From NCBI GenBank assembly GCA_028065725.1, contig JAPTVL010000550.1, forward strand, positions 62,001-126,000: a stretch of DNA of 64,000 nucleotides, read 5' to 3'. Position numbers and translations under genes: made by a program. Positions within the stretch are counted from its first letter, which is position 1; each line of letters starts with the position of its first letter. Below, one piece after another: positions 55,193-62,553 of this stretch. Source of the DNA: Betaproteobacteria bacterium (lineage in GTDB: Bacteria; Pseudomonadota; Gammaproteobacteria; Burkholderiales; Rhodocyclaceae). The notes below the pieces were generated by a model. It searched no databases. It had not been told where the DNA came from and was given only the letters and a program-made list of their open reading frames with translations.

Positions 55193-56224
55193 TCAGGGAC
55201 GCGGGTAGGGACGCAAATAAGTCGGCGCGACGATTTCCAGCGCCGTCGCGCGGCGGCCGAAGGGCAGCGTGCAGCCGCCGTCGCAGACGCTGGGCACGCG
55301 CATGGAACGGATGTTGTCGCGCGTCAGCGGGCCGTTGGGGATGAACTCCATGGCCCAGGCCTGCAGCCAGGCCACGGCTTGCGGCAGGCCGATCACCAGA
55401 CGCGGATGACCGGCGACCGCGGCGGCATGGCCGACCAGTTCGCGCAGGCTGTATTGCTTCGGTCCGCACAACTCGTAGGTCGCACCTATGCTTTCGGCAT
55501 GGTGCAGGCTGTCGGCCACGGCCGCGGCGACATCCTCCACCCAGACCGGCTGGAAGCGCGCGTCGGCACCGGCCAGCGGGAAAAACGGCGCGATCCTGGC
55601 CATGCGCGCGAACAGCGTCAGGAAGGCATCGCCCGGACCGAAGATCACCGAGGGCCGGAAAATCGTCAGATCCAGCCCGGCCGCCTTGAGCGCGGCCTCG
55701 CCGGCGGCCTTGGAGCGCAGGTAGCCGGAGGGCGCGTCGGCCGCCGCCTTCAGCGCCGAGACATGCAGCACCCGCCGCACACCGGCCGCTTTGGCCGCTG
55801 CCGCGATCTTCCGCGGCAGTTCGACATGGGCGCGGGCAAAGCCGGCTCCATACGGCGCCCGGTCGCCGGGCCGTCCCAAGGCCGGGCCAGCCACATTCCC
55901 GGAGCCGCCACGCGGCGAACCATCGTCACCCCCTTCCCCGGGAAGGGGGCTGGGGGGAAGGCGCCCCGGTTCACCGCCCCTGAGGATGCCGACCAGGCTG
56001 ATCACCGCGTCCTGCCCCTGCATCAGCCGTGTCAGCGCCGCCGGATCGTGCACATCGGCTTCGACCAGCTCGGCGGTGGGCAGCACGGTCAGGTGCTTGG
56101 CGCGCGCCTGGCGCCGCGTCGGCAGGCTGAAGCGAAAGTCGGCGCTGGCGGGACGGCGCGCCAGTTCGCGCACGATGGCCGAACCCAGAAAGCCGGTGCC
56201 GCCGATGACAAGAATATTCTTCAC
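55193..56224 (-). CDS. NAD(P)-binding protein, complex I NDUFA9-like, with repeat insertions
   Basis: 343 aa extended SDR. NAD-binding [18 protein letters not shown], then [13 protein letters not shown] region and [14 protein letters not shown], as in NDUFA9-like proteins. Two segments look inserted: RRPASADF near residue 25, encoded by a 24-bp repeat copy, and a Gly/Pro-rich block of about 45 residues ([19 protein letters not shown]...) near 110-155, where relatives have a short loop. The GTG start overlaps the slt stop (GTGA). Function in bacteria is not established. Confidence 0.78.
   Translation of the reverse strand: MKNILVIGGTGFLGSAIVRELARRPASADFRFSLPTRRQARAKHLTVLPTAELVEADVHDPAALTRLMQGQDAVISLVGILRGGEPGRLPPSPLPGEGGDDGSPRGGSGNVAGPALGRPGDRAPYGAGFARAHVELPRKIAAAAKAAGVRRVLHVSALKAAADAPSGYLRSKAAGEAALKAAGLDLTIFRPSVIFGPGDAFLTLFARMARIAPFFPLAGADARFQPVWVEDVAAAVADSLHHAESIGATYELCGPKQYSLRELVGHAAAVAGHPRLVIGLPQAVAWLQAWAMEFIPNGPLTRDNIRSMRVPSVCDGGCTLPFGRRATALEIVAPTYLRPYPRP
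55929..55949. repeat. GC palindrome inside the NDUFA9-like gene
   Basis: CCCCCTTCCC (55929-55938) and GGGAAGGGGG (55940-55949) are perfect inverted arms around one central base, followed by CTGGGGGGAAGG. In the host frame this encodes PPSPLPGEG. Such [14 protein letters not shown] palindromes recur as REP-like elements in proteobacterial genomes, usually between genes. Confidence 0.6.
56134..56157 (+). repeat. 24-bp dispersed repeat, copy 7 (inside NDUFA9-like gene)
   Basis: Begins AAAGTCGGCGCTGGCG and ends GGACGGCG, identical over 24 bases to the intergenic copy at 39390-39413. On the gene's strand it encodes RRPASADF, an apparent extra segment between strand 1/helix 1 and the next strand. 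Confidence 0.75.
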
Positions 56225-58173
56225 GGCAATTGTTCCACCCCGTTCTCGCCCTGGCCGCGCGCGCCGATCATGCCCAGCGTGGCTTTCAGCGACTGCGGGC
56301 GGCCTTCGAACAGGGTGTTGTAATACACGGCATTGCTCATGACCTTTTTCACGTAATCGCGCGTTTCGGCAAACGGAATGGTCTCGGCGTAGATGGCGCC
56401 TTCCAGCGGCCGCTCCGCGCGCCAGCGGCGGGCGCGGCCGGGGCCGGCGTTGTAGGCGGCGGAAGCCAGCACCGGATGATTGTCGAGCGAGTCGAGCACC
56501 ATCTTCATGTAGTGGGTGCCGAGCGTGACATTGGTGTCCATTTCGGTGACCCGCGCCGGATGGAAACCGCTCAGCTTGATCTTCTGTGCCACCCACCTAG
56601 CGGTGGCCGGCATAAGCTGCATCAGGCCCTTGGCACCGACCGAGGATTTGGCGTTCATGACGAAGCGCGATTCCTGGCGCATCAGGCCATACACCCAGCC
56701 GTTGTTGAGCGCCAGCTGGTCGGCCTTGGGCAGCACCTGCTCGCTGAAGGGCGCGAGGTAGCGCAGGCTGTAGTTGTGCTGCGCCAGCGTGCGGTCGGCG
56801 GTGTTGATGGCGCGATCCCAGATCTCGTTGCGCCGGGCGAACTCGGCGGCGGCCAGCAGGCTCCGGTCGTCCATGCCGCGCAGCGACCAGACCCATTCGC
56901 GCACGCCCTCGATGCGCATGTCGAGGCGCATCAGCGCCAGCGCACGCTGGAAGCCCGGATTGGCCGCGGCCAGCGCCAGTTCCTCGACGCTCGGCGCGGT
57001 TGCCGGCGGTGGCACTTCGACGACACGGCCCAGTTCCTCGTCGGCGAGATTGCCGTAGAAATTCGGCCGGCCGCTGATCTTCAGGAAATTTCCGCGCGCC
57101 TCGTCGGCACGCCCGGCCACGGCCAGGGCGCGGCCCTGCCAGTAGATCCAGTCCGGCTGCGCCGACAGGGCCGGCGGCATGGCGGCGATCGCGCGGCGCA
57201 CGGCGCCCCAGTCATGCGCGCGCAGGGCGGCGCGGGCCTGCCAGGCCAGCTGTTCTTCGGACAGTGCGCTGCCGGCGGCCTTGCCGTACCAGACCAGGGC
57301 TTCGGGCAGATGGCGCTGCGCCGCCTGCCAGGCCAGCTGGCCCCAGGCGTAGGCGCGCTCTTCGTCGGTAAAGCGGGATTCGATGCGGCCAAAGCGCTTC
57401 GCCGCATCCTGCGGATCGCTGCGCGCCAGGCGCTGCACCGCGAACAGCGCCACTTCGCGGCCGCCGCGCCTGGCGGCAAAGCCGGCCGGCAGCTTTTCCA
57501 GATGGCGCGCGGGCAATTGCGCGATCGACTCCAGACCACGTCCGTCGAAGCCTTCGCTGGCCGGCAGATAGGCCGCCGCGCTGCGTGCGGCGCCGACCCG
57601 CTTGGCCTCGAACAGCCGGCGCACGCGCTGCCAGACTTCTTCGACCTTCAATTCCCCGGCAGCGACCAGACGGTCGACCAGGACCTCGCAGGCCTGCGGC
57701 AAATCCTGGCCGCTGATCCACAGCGGGCGCACCGTTTCCGGATTGGCCGCCGCCTGGGCCGCAAAGCAGCTCACCTCGACATCGGGCTGGACCAGCGCCG
57801 GCAGTTCGCGGCGGAAGCTTTCCCAGTCGCCCGCCTTGCCCAGCACGCGCAGCCAGTCGCCGCGCAGCTTTTCGGCCAGATAAGAGCCAGCGTGGCGGTT
57901 CAGGTAATCCGGCACCCCGCCGGCGTCACCGTCGTCGAGGCGCTGGCGCAACGCCCAGTATTCGGCCCATGGCTGCAGCGGATGGCCTTGCAGCGCCTCC
58001 AGCTGGCGCCCAAGGCGCACCCGCTCGCCGTTGCGGAAAGCCTCGCGCGCCAGGAGAAAGGCCGCGTCACCGCGCTCGGCAAGCGCCGGGGGCGACACCG
58101 CAGCCACCAGCAACGGGAAAAGCGCCAGGACAATGCGGAGCAAAGAGCGGGCGGGTTTGCGTTTATAGTTCAT
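56221..58173 (-). CDS. slt: Soluble lytic murein transglycosylase
   Basis: 650 aa. Signal peptide (ending ALA, about 32), a long helical superhelix (U and L domains) and a C-terminal lysozyme-like domain. The catalytic glutamate is in GLMRQESRF near residue 500, followed by GLMQLMPATARWVA and AAYNAGPGRARRW. It cleaves peptidoglycan glycan chains to 1,6-anhydro products in the periplasm. Length fits Slt70. Confidence 0.93.
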   Translation of the reverse strand: MNYKRKPARSLLRIVLALFPLLVAAVSPPALAERGDAAFLLAREAFRNGERVRLGRQLEALQGHPLQPWAEYWALRQRLDDGDAGGVPDYLNRHAGSYLAEKLRGDWLRVLGKAGDWESFRRELPALVQPDVEVSCFAAQAAANPETVRPLWISGQDLPQACEVLVDRLVAAGELKVEEVWQRVRRLFEAKRVGAARSAAAYLPASEGFDGRGLESIAQLPARHLEKLPAGFAARRGGREVALFAVQRLARSDPQDAAKRFGRIESRFTDEERAYAWGQLAWQAAQRHLPEALVWYGKAAGSALSEEQLAWQARAALRAHDWGAVRRAIAAMPPALSAQPDWIYWQGRALAVAGRADEARGNFLKISGRPNFYGNLADEELGRVVEVPPPATAPSVEELALAAANPGFQRALALMRLDMRIEGVREWVWSLRGMDDRSLLAAAEFARRNEIWDRAINTADRTLAQHNYSLRYLAPFSEQVLPKADQLALNNGWVYGLMRQESRFVMNAKSSVGAKGLMQLMPATARWVAQKIKLSGFHPARVTEMDTNVTLGTHYMKMVLDSLDNHPVLASAAYNAGPGRARRWRAERPLEGAIYAETIPFAETRDYVKKVMSNAVYYNTLFEGRPQSLKATLGMIGARGQGENGVEQLP

Positions 58174-58215
58174 TCAATGCGTCTGTCTTGATCCATTCCA
58201 CTCTTACGTTAGCAC

Positions 58216-58839
58216 ATGCAGGCCCAGCCGCCGTCCGCCGAACACAGCACCGAAGCCCGGGTTTTTCGCGCCGCGCTGCGCCGCGAGAAGCTGGCGGCAC
58301 GCATGGCGCTCGACCCGTCGGCCCACACGACGCTGGCGGCGCGGGTCGAAGCCCATCTGACCGCGCTGCTGCTGCCGCTGGCGCCACAAACCCTGGCCTT
58401 CTGCGCGCCGGTGCGCGGCGAATTCGATGTGCAGCCGCTGGCCTCCCGCCTGCTCGAGCGCGGCTGGCAGGCCGCGATGCCGATCGTCGTCGCCACCGAC
58501 GCGCCGATGGCGTTTCGCTGCTGGACCCCGTCCTGCGCCATGGATCAGGACCGCTACGGCATCCCGATCCCGCGCGCAGGTGAAACCATCGTTCCCGATA
58601 TCGTGTTGCTGCCACTGCTGGCCTTCGACCCGCAAGGCTTCCGCCTCGGCTACGGCGGCGGCTATTTCGACCGCACCCTGGCGGTGATGGTTCCGCCGCC
58701 GCGGGCGATCGGGGTCGGTTTCGAGTTGGGGCGCGTGCCCGACATCCGGCCCCAGGCGCACGACATCCGGCTCGATGCGATCGTCACCGAAGCCGGAGTA
58801 TCGCGCCCGGACCGGCCGAATCAGCCAGAAGCGGCCTGA
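58216..58839 (+). CDS. 5-formyltetrahydrofolate cyclo-ligase
   Basis: 207 aa. N-terminal basic RAALRREKLAARMAL, the middle DIVLLPLLAFDPQGFRLGYG and the signature GYGGGYFDRTL. It converts 5-formyl-THF to 5,10-methenyl-THF with ATP. In E. coli the homologue follows 6S RNA; here it is divergent from slt at a separate site. The last 19 bp overlap the convergent lyase gene. Confidence 0.92.
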   Translation: MQAQPPSAEHSTEARVFRAALRREKLAARMALDPSAHTTLAARVEAHLTALLLPLAPQTLAFCAPVRGEFDVQPLASRLLERGWQAAMPIVVATDAPMAFRCWTPSCAMDQDRYGIPIPRAGETIVPDIVLLPLLAFDPQGFRLGYGGGYFDRTLAVMVPPPRAIGVGFELGRVPDIRPQAHDIRLDAIVTEAGVSRPDRPNQPEAA

Positions 58840-59972
58840 GCCAGACGCGCCAGGGCCTCGTCGAGCAAGGCGCGGCGAGTGCCGAAATTGAGGCGGACGA
58901 AACCCGGCGCGCCGAAATCGGCGCCGTCGGAAAGCCCCAGACCGTGCTGCTCGAACCAGCGCGCCGGATTGGCGATGCCATGGTCCGAGGCGAATTCGCG
59001 CGCATCGATCCAGGCCAGGTAGGTCGCTTCCACCGGCCGCATCTCCAGCCCCGGCAAGCCGGTCACGGTGCGCTCGACGGCGCGCAGGTTGCCGCGCAGG
59101 TAATCGAGCAATGCCGCATGCCAGTCATCGCATGAGGTCAGCGCGGCCTCGGTCGCCACCATGCCGAGCGCATTGACGTGGGGCACGATACCGTGCATCG
59201 CGGCGCGGAAACTGCGCCGCAGCCCGCTGTCGGGAATGATCGCGAAGGCACAGCCGAGTCCGGGAATGTTGAAGGTTTTGGACGGCGCCAGCAGCGTAAT
59301 GCTGCGCGCCGCGAGTTCCGGTGCCAGCGTGGCGAAGAGTCGGTGCCGACAATACGGCGCGAGGACCAGGCCGTTGTGGATTTCATCCGAACACACCACC
59401 AGGTCGTGTTTTTCCGCCAGCGCCGCGATCTGCCACAGCTCGTCCTCGTTCCAGACGCGGCCGGTCGGATTGTGCGGATGGCAGAGCAGGAACAGCTTGG
59501 CCCGGCTGGCGCCGAGTACCGCGTCGGTGGCGGAGAAATCCCACAGCCAGCCGGCCGAGTCGCGCACCAGCGGCGCGCTGACGGCGCGCCGGCCGGAGTC
59601 GGCGGGCGCCGAGAGAAAGGGCGGATAGATCGGCGTTGCAGTGAACACCGCATCGCCCGCCGCACCGACGGCGCGACAGGCGACGTTGAGGCCGGACACC
59701 AGGCCCGGCAGCCAGACGATCCATTCCGCCTCGATGGTCCAGCCGAACTTGCGCTCGAGGTAGCCGGCCACCGCCGCGACCTGGCTGGACGTGGGCTGGT
59801 TGTAGCCGAACACGCCATGCTCGACGCGCCGCTGCAAGGCCGCGGTGATCGCCGGCGGCACGGCAAAATCCATGTCCGCCACCCACAGCGGAATCACGCC
59901 CGCGGGGTAGCGCGCCCATTTCACCGAATCGGTGCCGGCCCGCTCCAGCGGCGCATCGAAGTCAAAACCCAA
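58821..59972 (-). CDS. PatB/MalY-type PLP-dependent C-S lyase
   Basis: 383 aa fold-type I PLP enzyme. Start GFDFDAPLERAGTDSVKW is typical of the MalY/PatB family. LFLLCHPHNPTGRVW contacts PLP, and the Schiff-base lysine is in LLAPSKTFNIPGLG. Members cleave cystathionine or other cysteine S-conjugates. It is monocistronic or starts a new unit 36 bp from the FecR-domain gene stop. Confidence 0.9.
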   Translation of the reverse strand: MGFDFDAPLERAGTDSVKWARYPAGVIPLWVADMDFAVPPAITAALQRRVEHGVFGYNQPTSSQVAAVAGYLERKFGWTIEAEWIVWLPGLVSGLNVACRAVGAAGDAVFTATPIYPPFLSAPADSGRRAVSAPLVRDSAGWLWDFSATDAVLGASRAKLFLLCHPHNPTGRVWNEDELWQIAALAEKHDLVVCSDEIHNGLVLAPYCRHRLFATLAPELAARSITLLAPSKTFNIPGLGCAFAIIPDSGLRRSFRAAMHGIVPHVNALGMVATEAALTSCDDWHAALLDYLRGNLRAVERTVTGLPGLEMRPVEATYLAWIDAREFASDHGIANPARWFEQHGLGLSDGADFGAPGFVRLNFGTRRALLDEALARLAQAASG

Positions 59973-60008
59973 GATCTGCCTGCATCCCCGGCACCAGCCG
60001 AAAGCCGG

Positions 60009-60644
60009 CTAATTGCCGCCTTCGCGCGCCTGCTTCACGACCTTGCGGTACAGCGCAACCAGCGCGACGGCCTGATCGCTTTGCGGCCTCTCCTGCTGCA
60101 GCCGGTCGAGCACTTTCTCGATGTAATCCAGTTGCCGCAAATCAAGCAGGCCCGCCAGCAGGTACAGCTCCGGCCCGAGGTCGTCGGCGGCCGCCTTCGA
60201 CTTGAGTTCCTGGTAGCTGCTCTCGAGCCTGGCCACCGCGTCGGGGGTCTGTAGCGCGCGCAGCCGGGTCACCCCGCCGCGGCTCTGGCTGTCGAGCGCG
60301 GGAGTGCGTGCCAGCTGCTTGGTCAGGGACAAGGGCTGTTGCTGCACCTCGGGTGCGGCCATGCCGCTCGACTTGCCTTCGCGCAGCGCCAGATCGAGGC
60401 TGCCCGGGCCGGACCAGGTTTCCTGGCGGCCGCTCTCGAAGTACACCAGCTGGAGCTTGCTGCCCTGGGCCAGGCTGAGCCGGTCGCCCTCATTGAGCTT
60501 GACGAAAGTCTCCACCGCCAGCGGCGCCGGGGTGGCCTGGCGCAACACCCGGCCCTGCACCGACATCACCAGCGCCACCTCGGTGGCCCAGGCCTGGCCA
60601 CCGGCCAGAAGCATCAGACAGAAACAAAAATATCTCGAAAACAT
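60009..60644 (-). CDS. Secreted FecR-like domain protein
   Basis: 211 aa with a signal peptide (ending AWA, residue about 20). A FecR-type beta segment follows (VQGRVLRQATPAPLAVETFV, LNEGDRLSLAQGSKLQLVYF). The C-terminal half is helical with a TPR-like character (LYLLAGLLDLRQLDYIEKVL). GAGGAAATC precedes ATG 60644. It follows the cyclase gene; the cyclase frame now overlaps it by 31 bp, but in the presumed original frame it would start 7 bp after the cyclase stop. It is probably an envelope sensor partner of the cyclase. Confidence 0.72.
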   Translation of the reverse strand: MFSRYFCFCLMLLAGGQAWATEVALVMSVQGRVLRQATPAPLAVETFVKLNEGDRLSLAQGSKLQLVYFESGRQETWSGPGSLDLALREGKSSGMAAPEVQQQPLSLTKQLARTPALDSQSRGGVTRLRALQTPDAVARLESSYQELKSKAAADDLGPELYLLAGLLDLRQLDYIEKVLDRLQQERPQSDQAVALVALYRKVVKQAREGGN

Positions 60645-62551
60645 GATTTCCTCACGTAACGGCGACAATCTCGAAAGCCTCTACCGGCGCGGCCCTTGAC
60701 CGTCAAACTATGGAAAGCACCCGTAACCAGACCGCTGCCGAACAGGGTCACGGTATCACGACTGGCCAGGATGTGGGCGCCGGTATCCTTGGTCTGCCCC
60801 TCGAGGCGCGAGGCGATGTTCACCGTGTCGCCGATCGCCGTGTATTCCATGCGCACCGAGGAACCGACATTGCCGATCACCGCCTCGCCGCTATGCACGC
60901 CGATGCCGATTTCGAACCGCGGCAGGCCGCGGCCGGCAAAGCGCTGTTCGACCCACGCGCGGAATTCGACCGCGACGGCACGCAGCGCCACGGCGGCACG
61001 CAGCGCGCGGCGCGCATGGTCGTCCTGCACCAGCGGCGCGCCGAACTCGGCCATGATCGCATCGCCGATGAACTTGTCGATGGTCGCCCCTTCCGCCAGC
61101 AGGGCGGCGCAGGCGCGCTCGAGATAGGCGTTGAGCATCTCCACCACTTCGCGCGCGCTGAGCTTTTCGGAAAAGGTCGTGAAATTGCGAATGTCGGAAA
61201 ACAGCACGCTGATCTGGCGCGACTGGCCGCCGAGTTCCGGCAACTCGGCCGAGGCCAGCAGGGTCTTGACCACCTGCGGCGAGACATAGCGGCCGAACAT
61301 CTGGCCGATGCGCTGCCGTTCGCGCTCCTCGCGCGTCAGCCGCAGCAGGGCCATGCAGATCAGCACCACCAGCATGCCGGCCTGCAGGTGCGCCACCGGC
61401 AGCAGCAGGTCCTGGCGGAACAGCAGGTAGCCCGCCAGCGCCGCCGCGCTCATGGCCGCGATCAGCAGCAGCACCGAACGCGCCGGCGCCAGGCGCAGGC
61501 TCAACTGGGCCAGCGCACCGAACAGCAGGACGAACGCCGCGAGGCGAGCCGCCGCCGGAACCTCGTCGATGAAGCGACCGGACAACAGCGTCTCGATGAC
61601 GTTGGCCTGAATCTCCGGACCGGGCATCAGGATGTTGGAGCCGCCAATGCTGGTCGAATAGGGCGTCGGATGCAGGTCGTTCATGCTGGCGTAGCCGGCG
61701 CCGATCACCACCACCTTGCCGGCCAGGGCGCGCACCTCGGGATCGGCGGCGGCGCCGGGCAGCAGCAGCTTGCGGAAGGACAGCGCGCGAAAACTGCCCG
61801 GCGGCCCGGCGAAGGCGATCGGCACGGCATCCTGCGCGCCCAGCCGGCGGCCGCCGAAGCTCCAGCTGTCCGTACCGGCGGACTGCCCCGTTGCGGTGAG
61901 CGCCGCCAGCGTGCCGAAGGCCATGCGCGGCATGCCTTCCTTGCGCGCAAAGGCGCCGGGCGCTTCGACCAGCGCGAAGCGGCGCACGGCGCCATCCGCG
62001 TCCGACGGCAGGTTGGCCAGCCCGACGTGGGCCGGCATGTCCAGCGCGGGCAGCGCCAGCAGGTAATCCGGGCTGGGCAGGATGAAGTCGTTCACCGTCG
62101 CGCCGGCGCCGACCCTGAAACCGGCCAGCAGCACGCCGCCGCGATTGATCTGCAGGCGGAAAGGCTGGTCGTAGTTGCGCGAGGCTTCGCGCCCGATCAG
62201 ACCCAGCTTGCGGATCCAGCGCTCGGGACTGCCGCTGAAAATGAAATCGATGGCGATCACCTTGACGCCCACCTGTTTCAGCGTGTCCACCGCGGTGGCG
62301 AAATGCGGCGTCCAGAAGGCCAGCGGCTCGTCCGGCCGCTCGTTCAGCGTCGGGTCGTCGAGCATCACCAGCGCCGTGTGCTTGGGCGGCTGGCGCGGCC
62401 CGGCCAGGCGATGCCACATATCCGTGTACAGATATTCGATGCGCGTCGCCATGTTGCTGCGATACAGACCCTCCGCGGCGATCGTGGCGAGCAAGGTGGT
62501 GACCAGCATCACGATCGTCGCGTTGTGGCCGAGGCGGCGCAGAAACTCCAT
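60614..62551 (-). CDS. CHASE2-domain class III adenylate/guanylate cyclase, probably frameshifted at its 3' end
   Basis: 645 aa as read. One N-terminal helix, a periplasmic CHASE2 domain (about 35-330; TALVMLDDPTLNERPDEPLA, VKVIAIDFIFSGSPE), three helices (about 335-400) and a catalytic domain (about 440-620; VLFSDIRNFTTFSE, IDKFIGDAIMAEFGAP, YTAIGDTVNIASRLEG). The last 24 residues do not fit the family. Removing one base of the CC pair at 60684-60685 gives the usual ending VEAFEIVAVT with a stop at 60652-60654. A 24-bp repeat copy lies at 62093-62116. It starts 2 bp after the ilvA stop. Confidence 0.88.
   Translation of the reverse strand: MEFLRRLGHNATIVMLVTTLLATIAAEGLYRSNMATRIEYLYTDMWHRLAGPRQPPKHTALVMLDDPTLNERPDEPLAFWTPHFATAVDTLKQVGVKVIAIDFIFSGSPERWIRKLGLIGREASRNYDQPFRLQINRGGVLLAGFRVGAGATVNDFILPSPDYLLALPALDMPAHVGLANLPSDADGAVRRFALVEAPGAFARKEGMPRMAFGTLAALTATGQSAGTDSWSFGGRRLGAQDAVPIAFAGPPGSFRALSFRKLLLPGAAADPEVRALAGKVVVIGAGYASMNDLHPTPYSTSIGGSNILMPGPEIQANVIETLLSGRFIDEVPAAARLAAFVLLFGALAQLSLRLAPARSVLLLIAAMSAAALAGYLLFRQDLLLPVAHLQAGMLVVLICMALLRLTREERERQRIGQMFGRYVSPQVVKTLLASAELPELGGQSRQISVLFSDIRNFTTFSEKLSAREVVEMLNAYLERACAALLAEGATIDKFIGDAIMAEFGAPLVQDDHARRALRAAVALRAVAVEFRAWVEQRFAGRGLPRFEIGIGVHSGEAVIGNVGSSVRMEYTAIGDTVNIASRLEGQTKDTGAHILASRDTVTLFGSGLVTGAFHSLTVKGRAGRGFRDCRRYVRKSCFRDIFVSV
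62093..62116 (-). repeat. 24-bp dispersed repeat, copy 8 (inside cyclase gene, diverged)
   Basis: On the minus strand it begins AGGGTCGGCGCCGGCG and ends CGACGGTG, five mismatches from the commonest form. In frame it encodes RVGAGATV, close to the RVGAGDTL of the metH copy. Confidence 0.4.
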
Positions 62552-62553
62552 GT

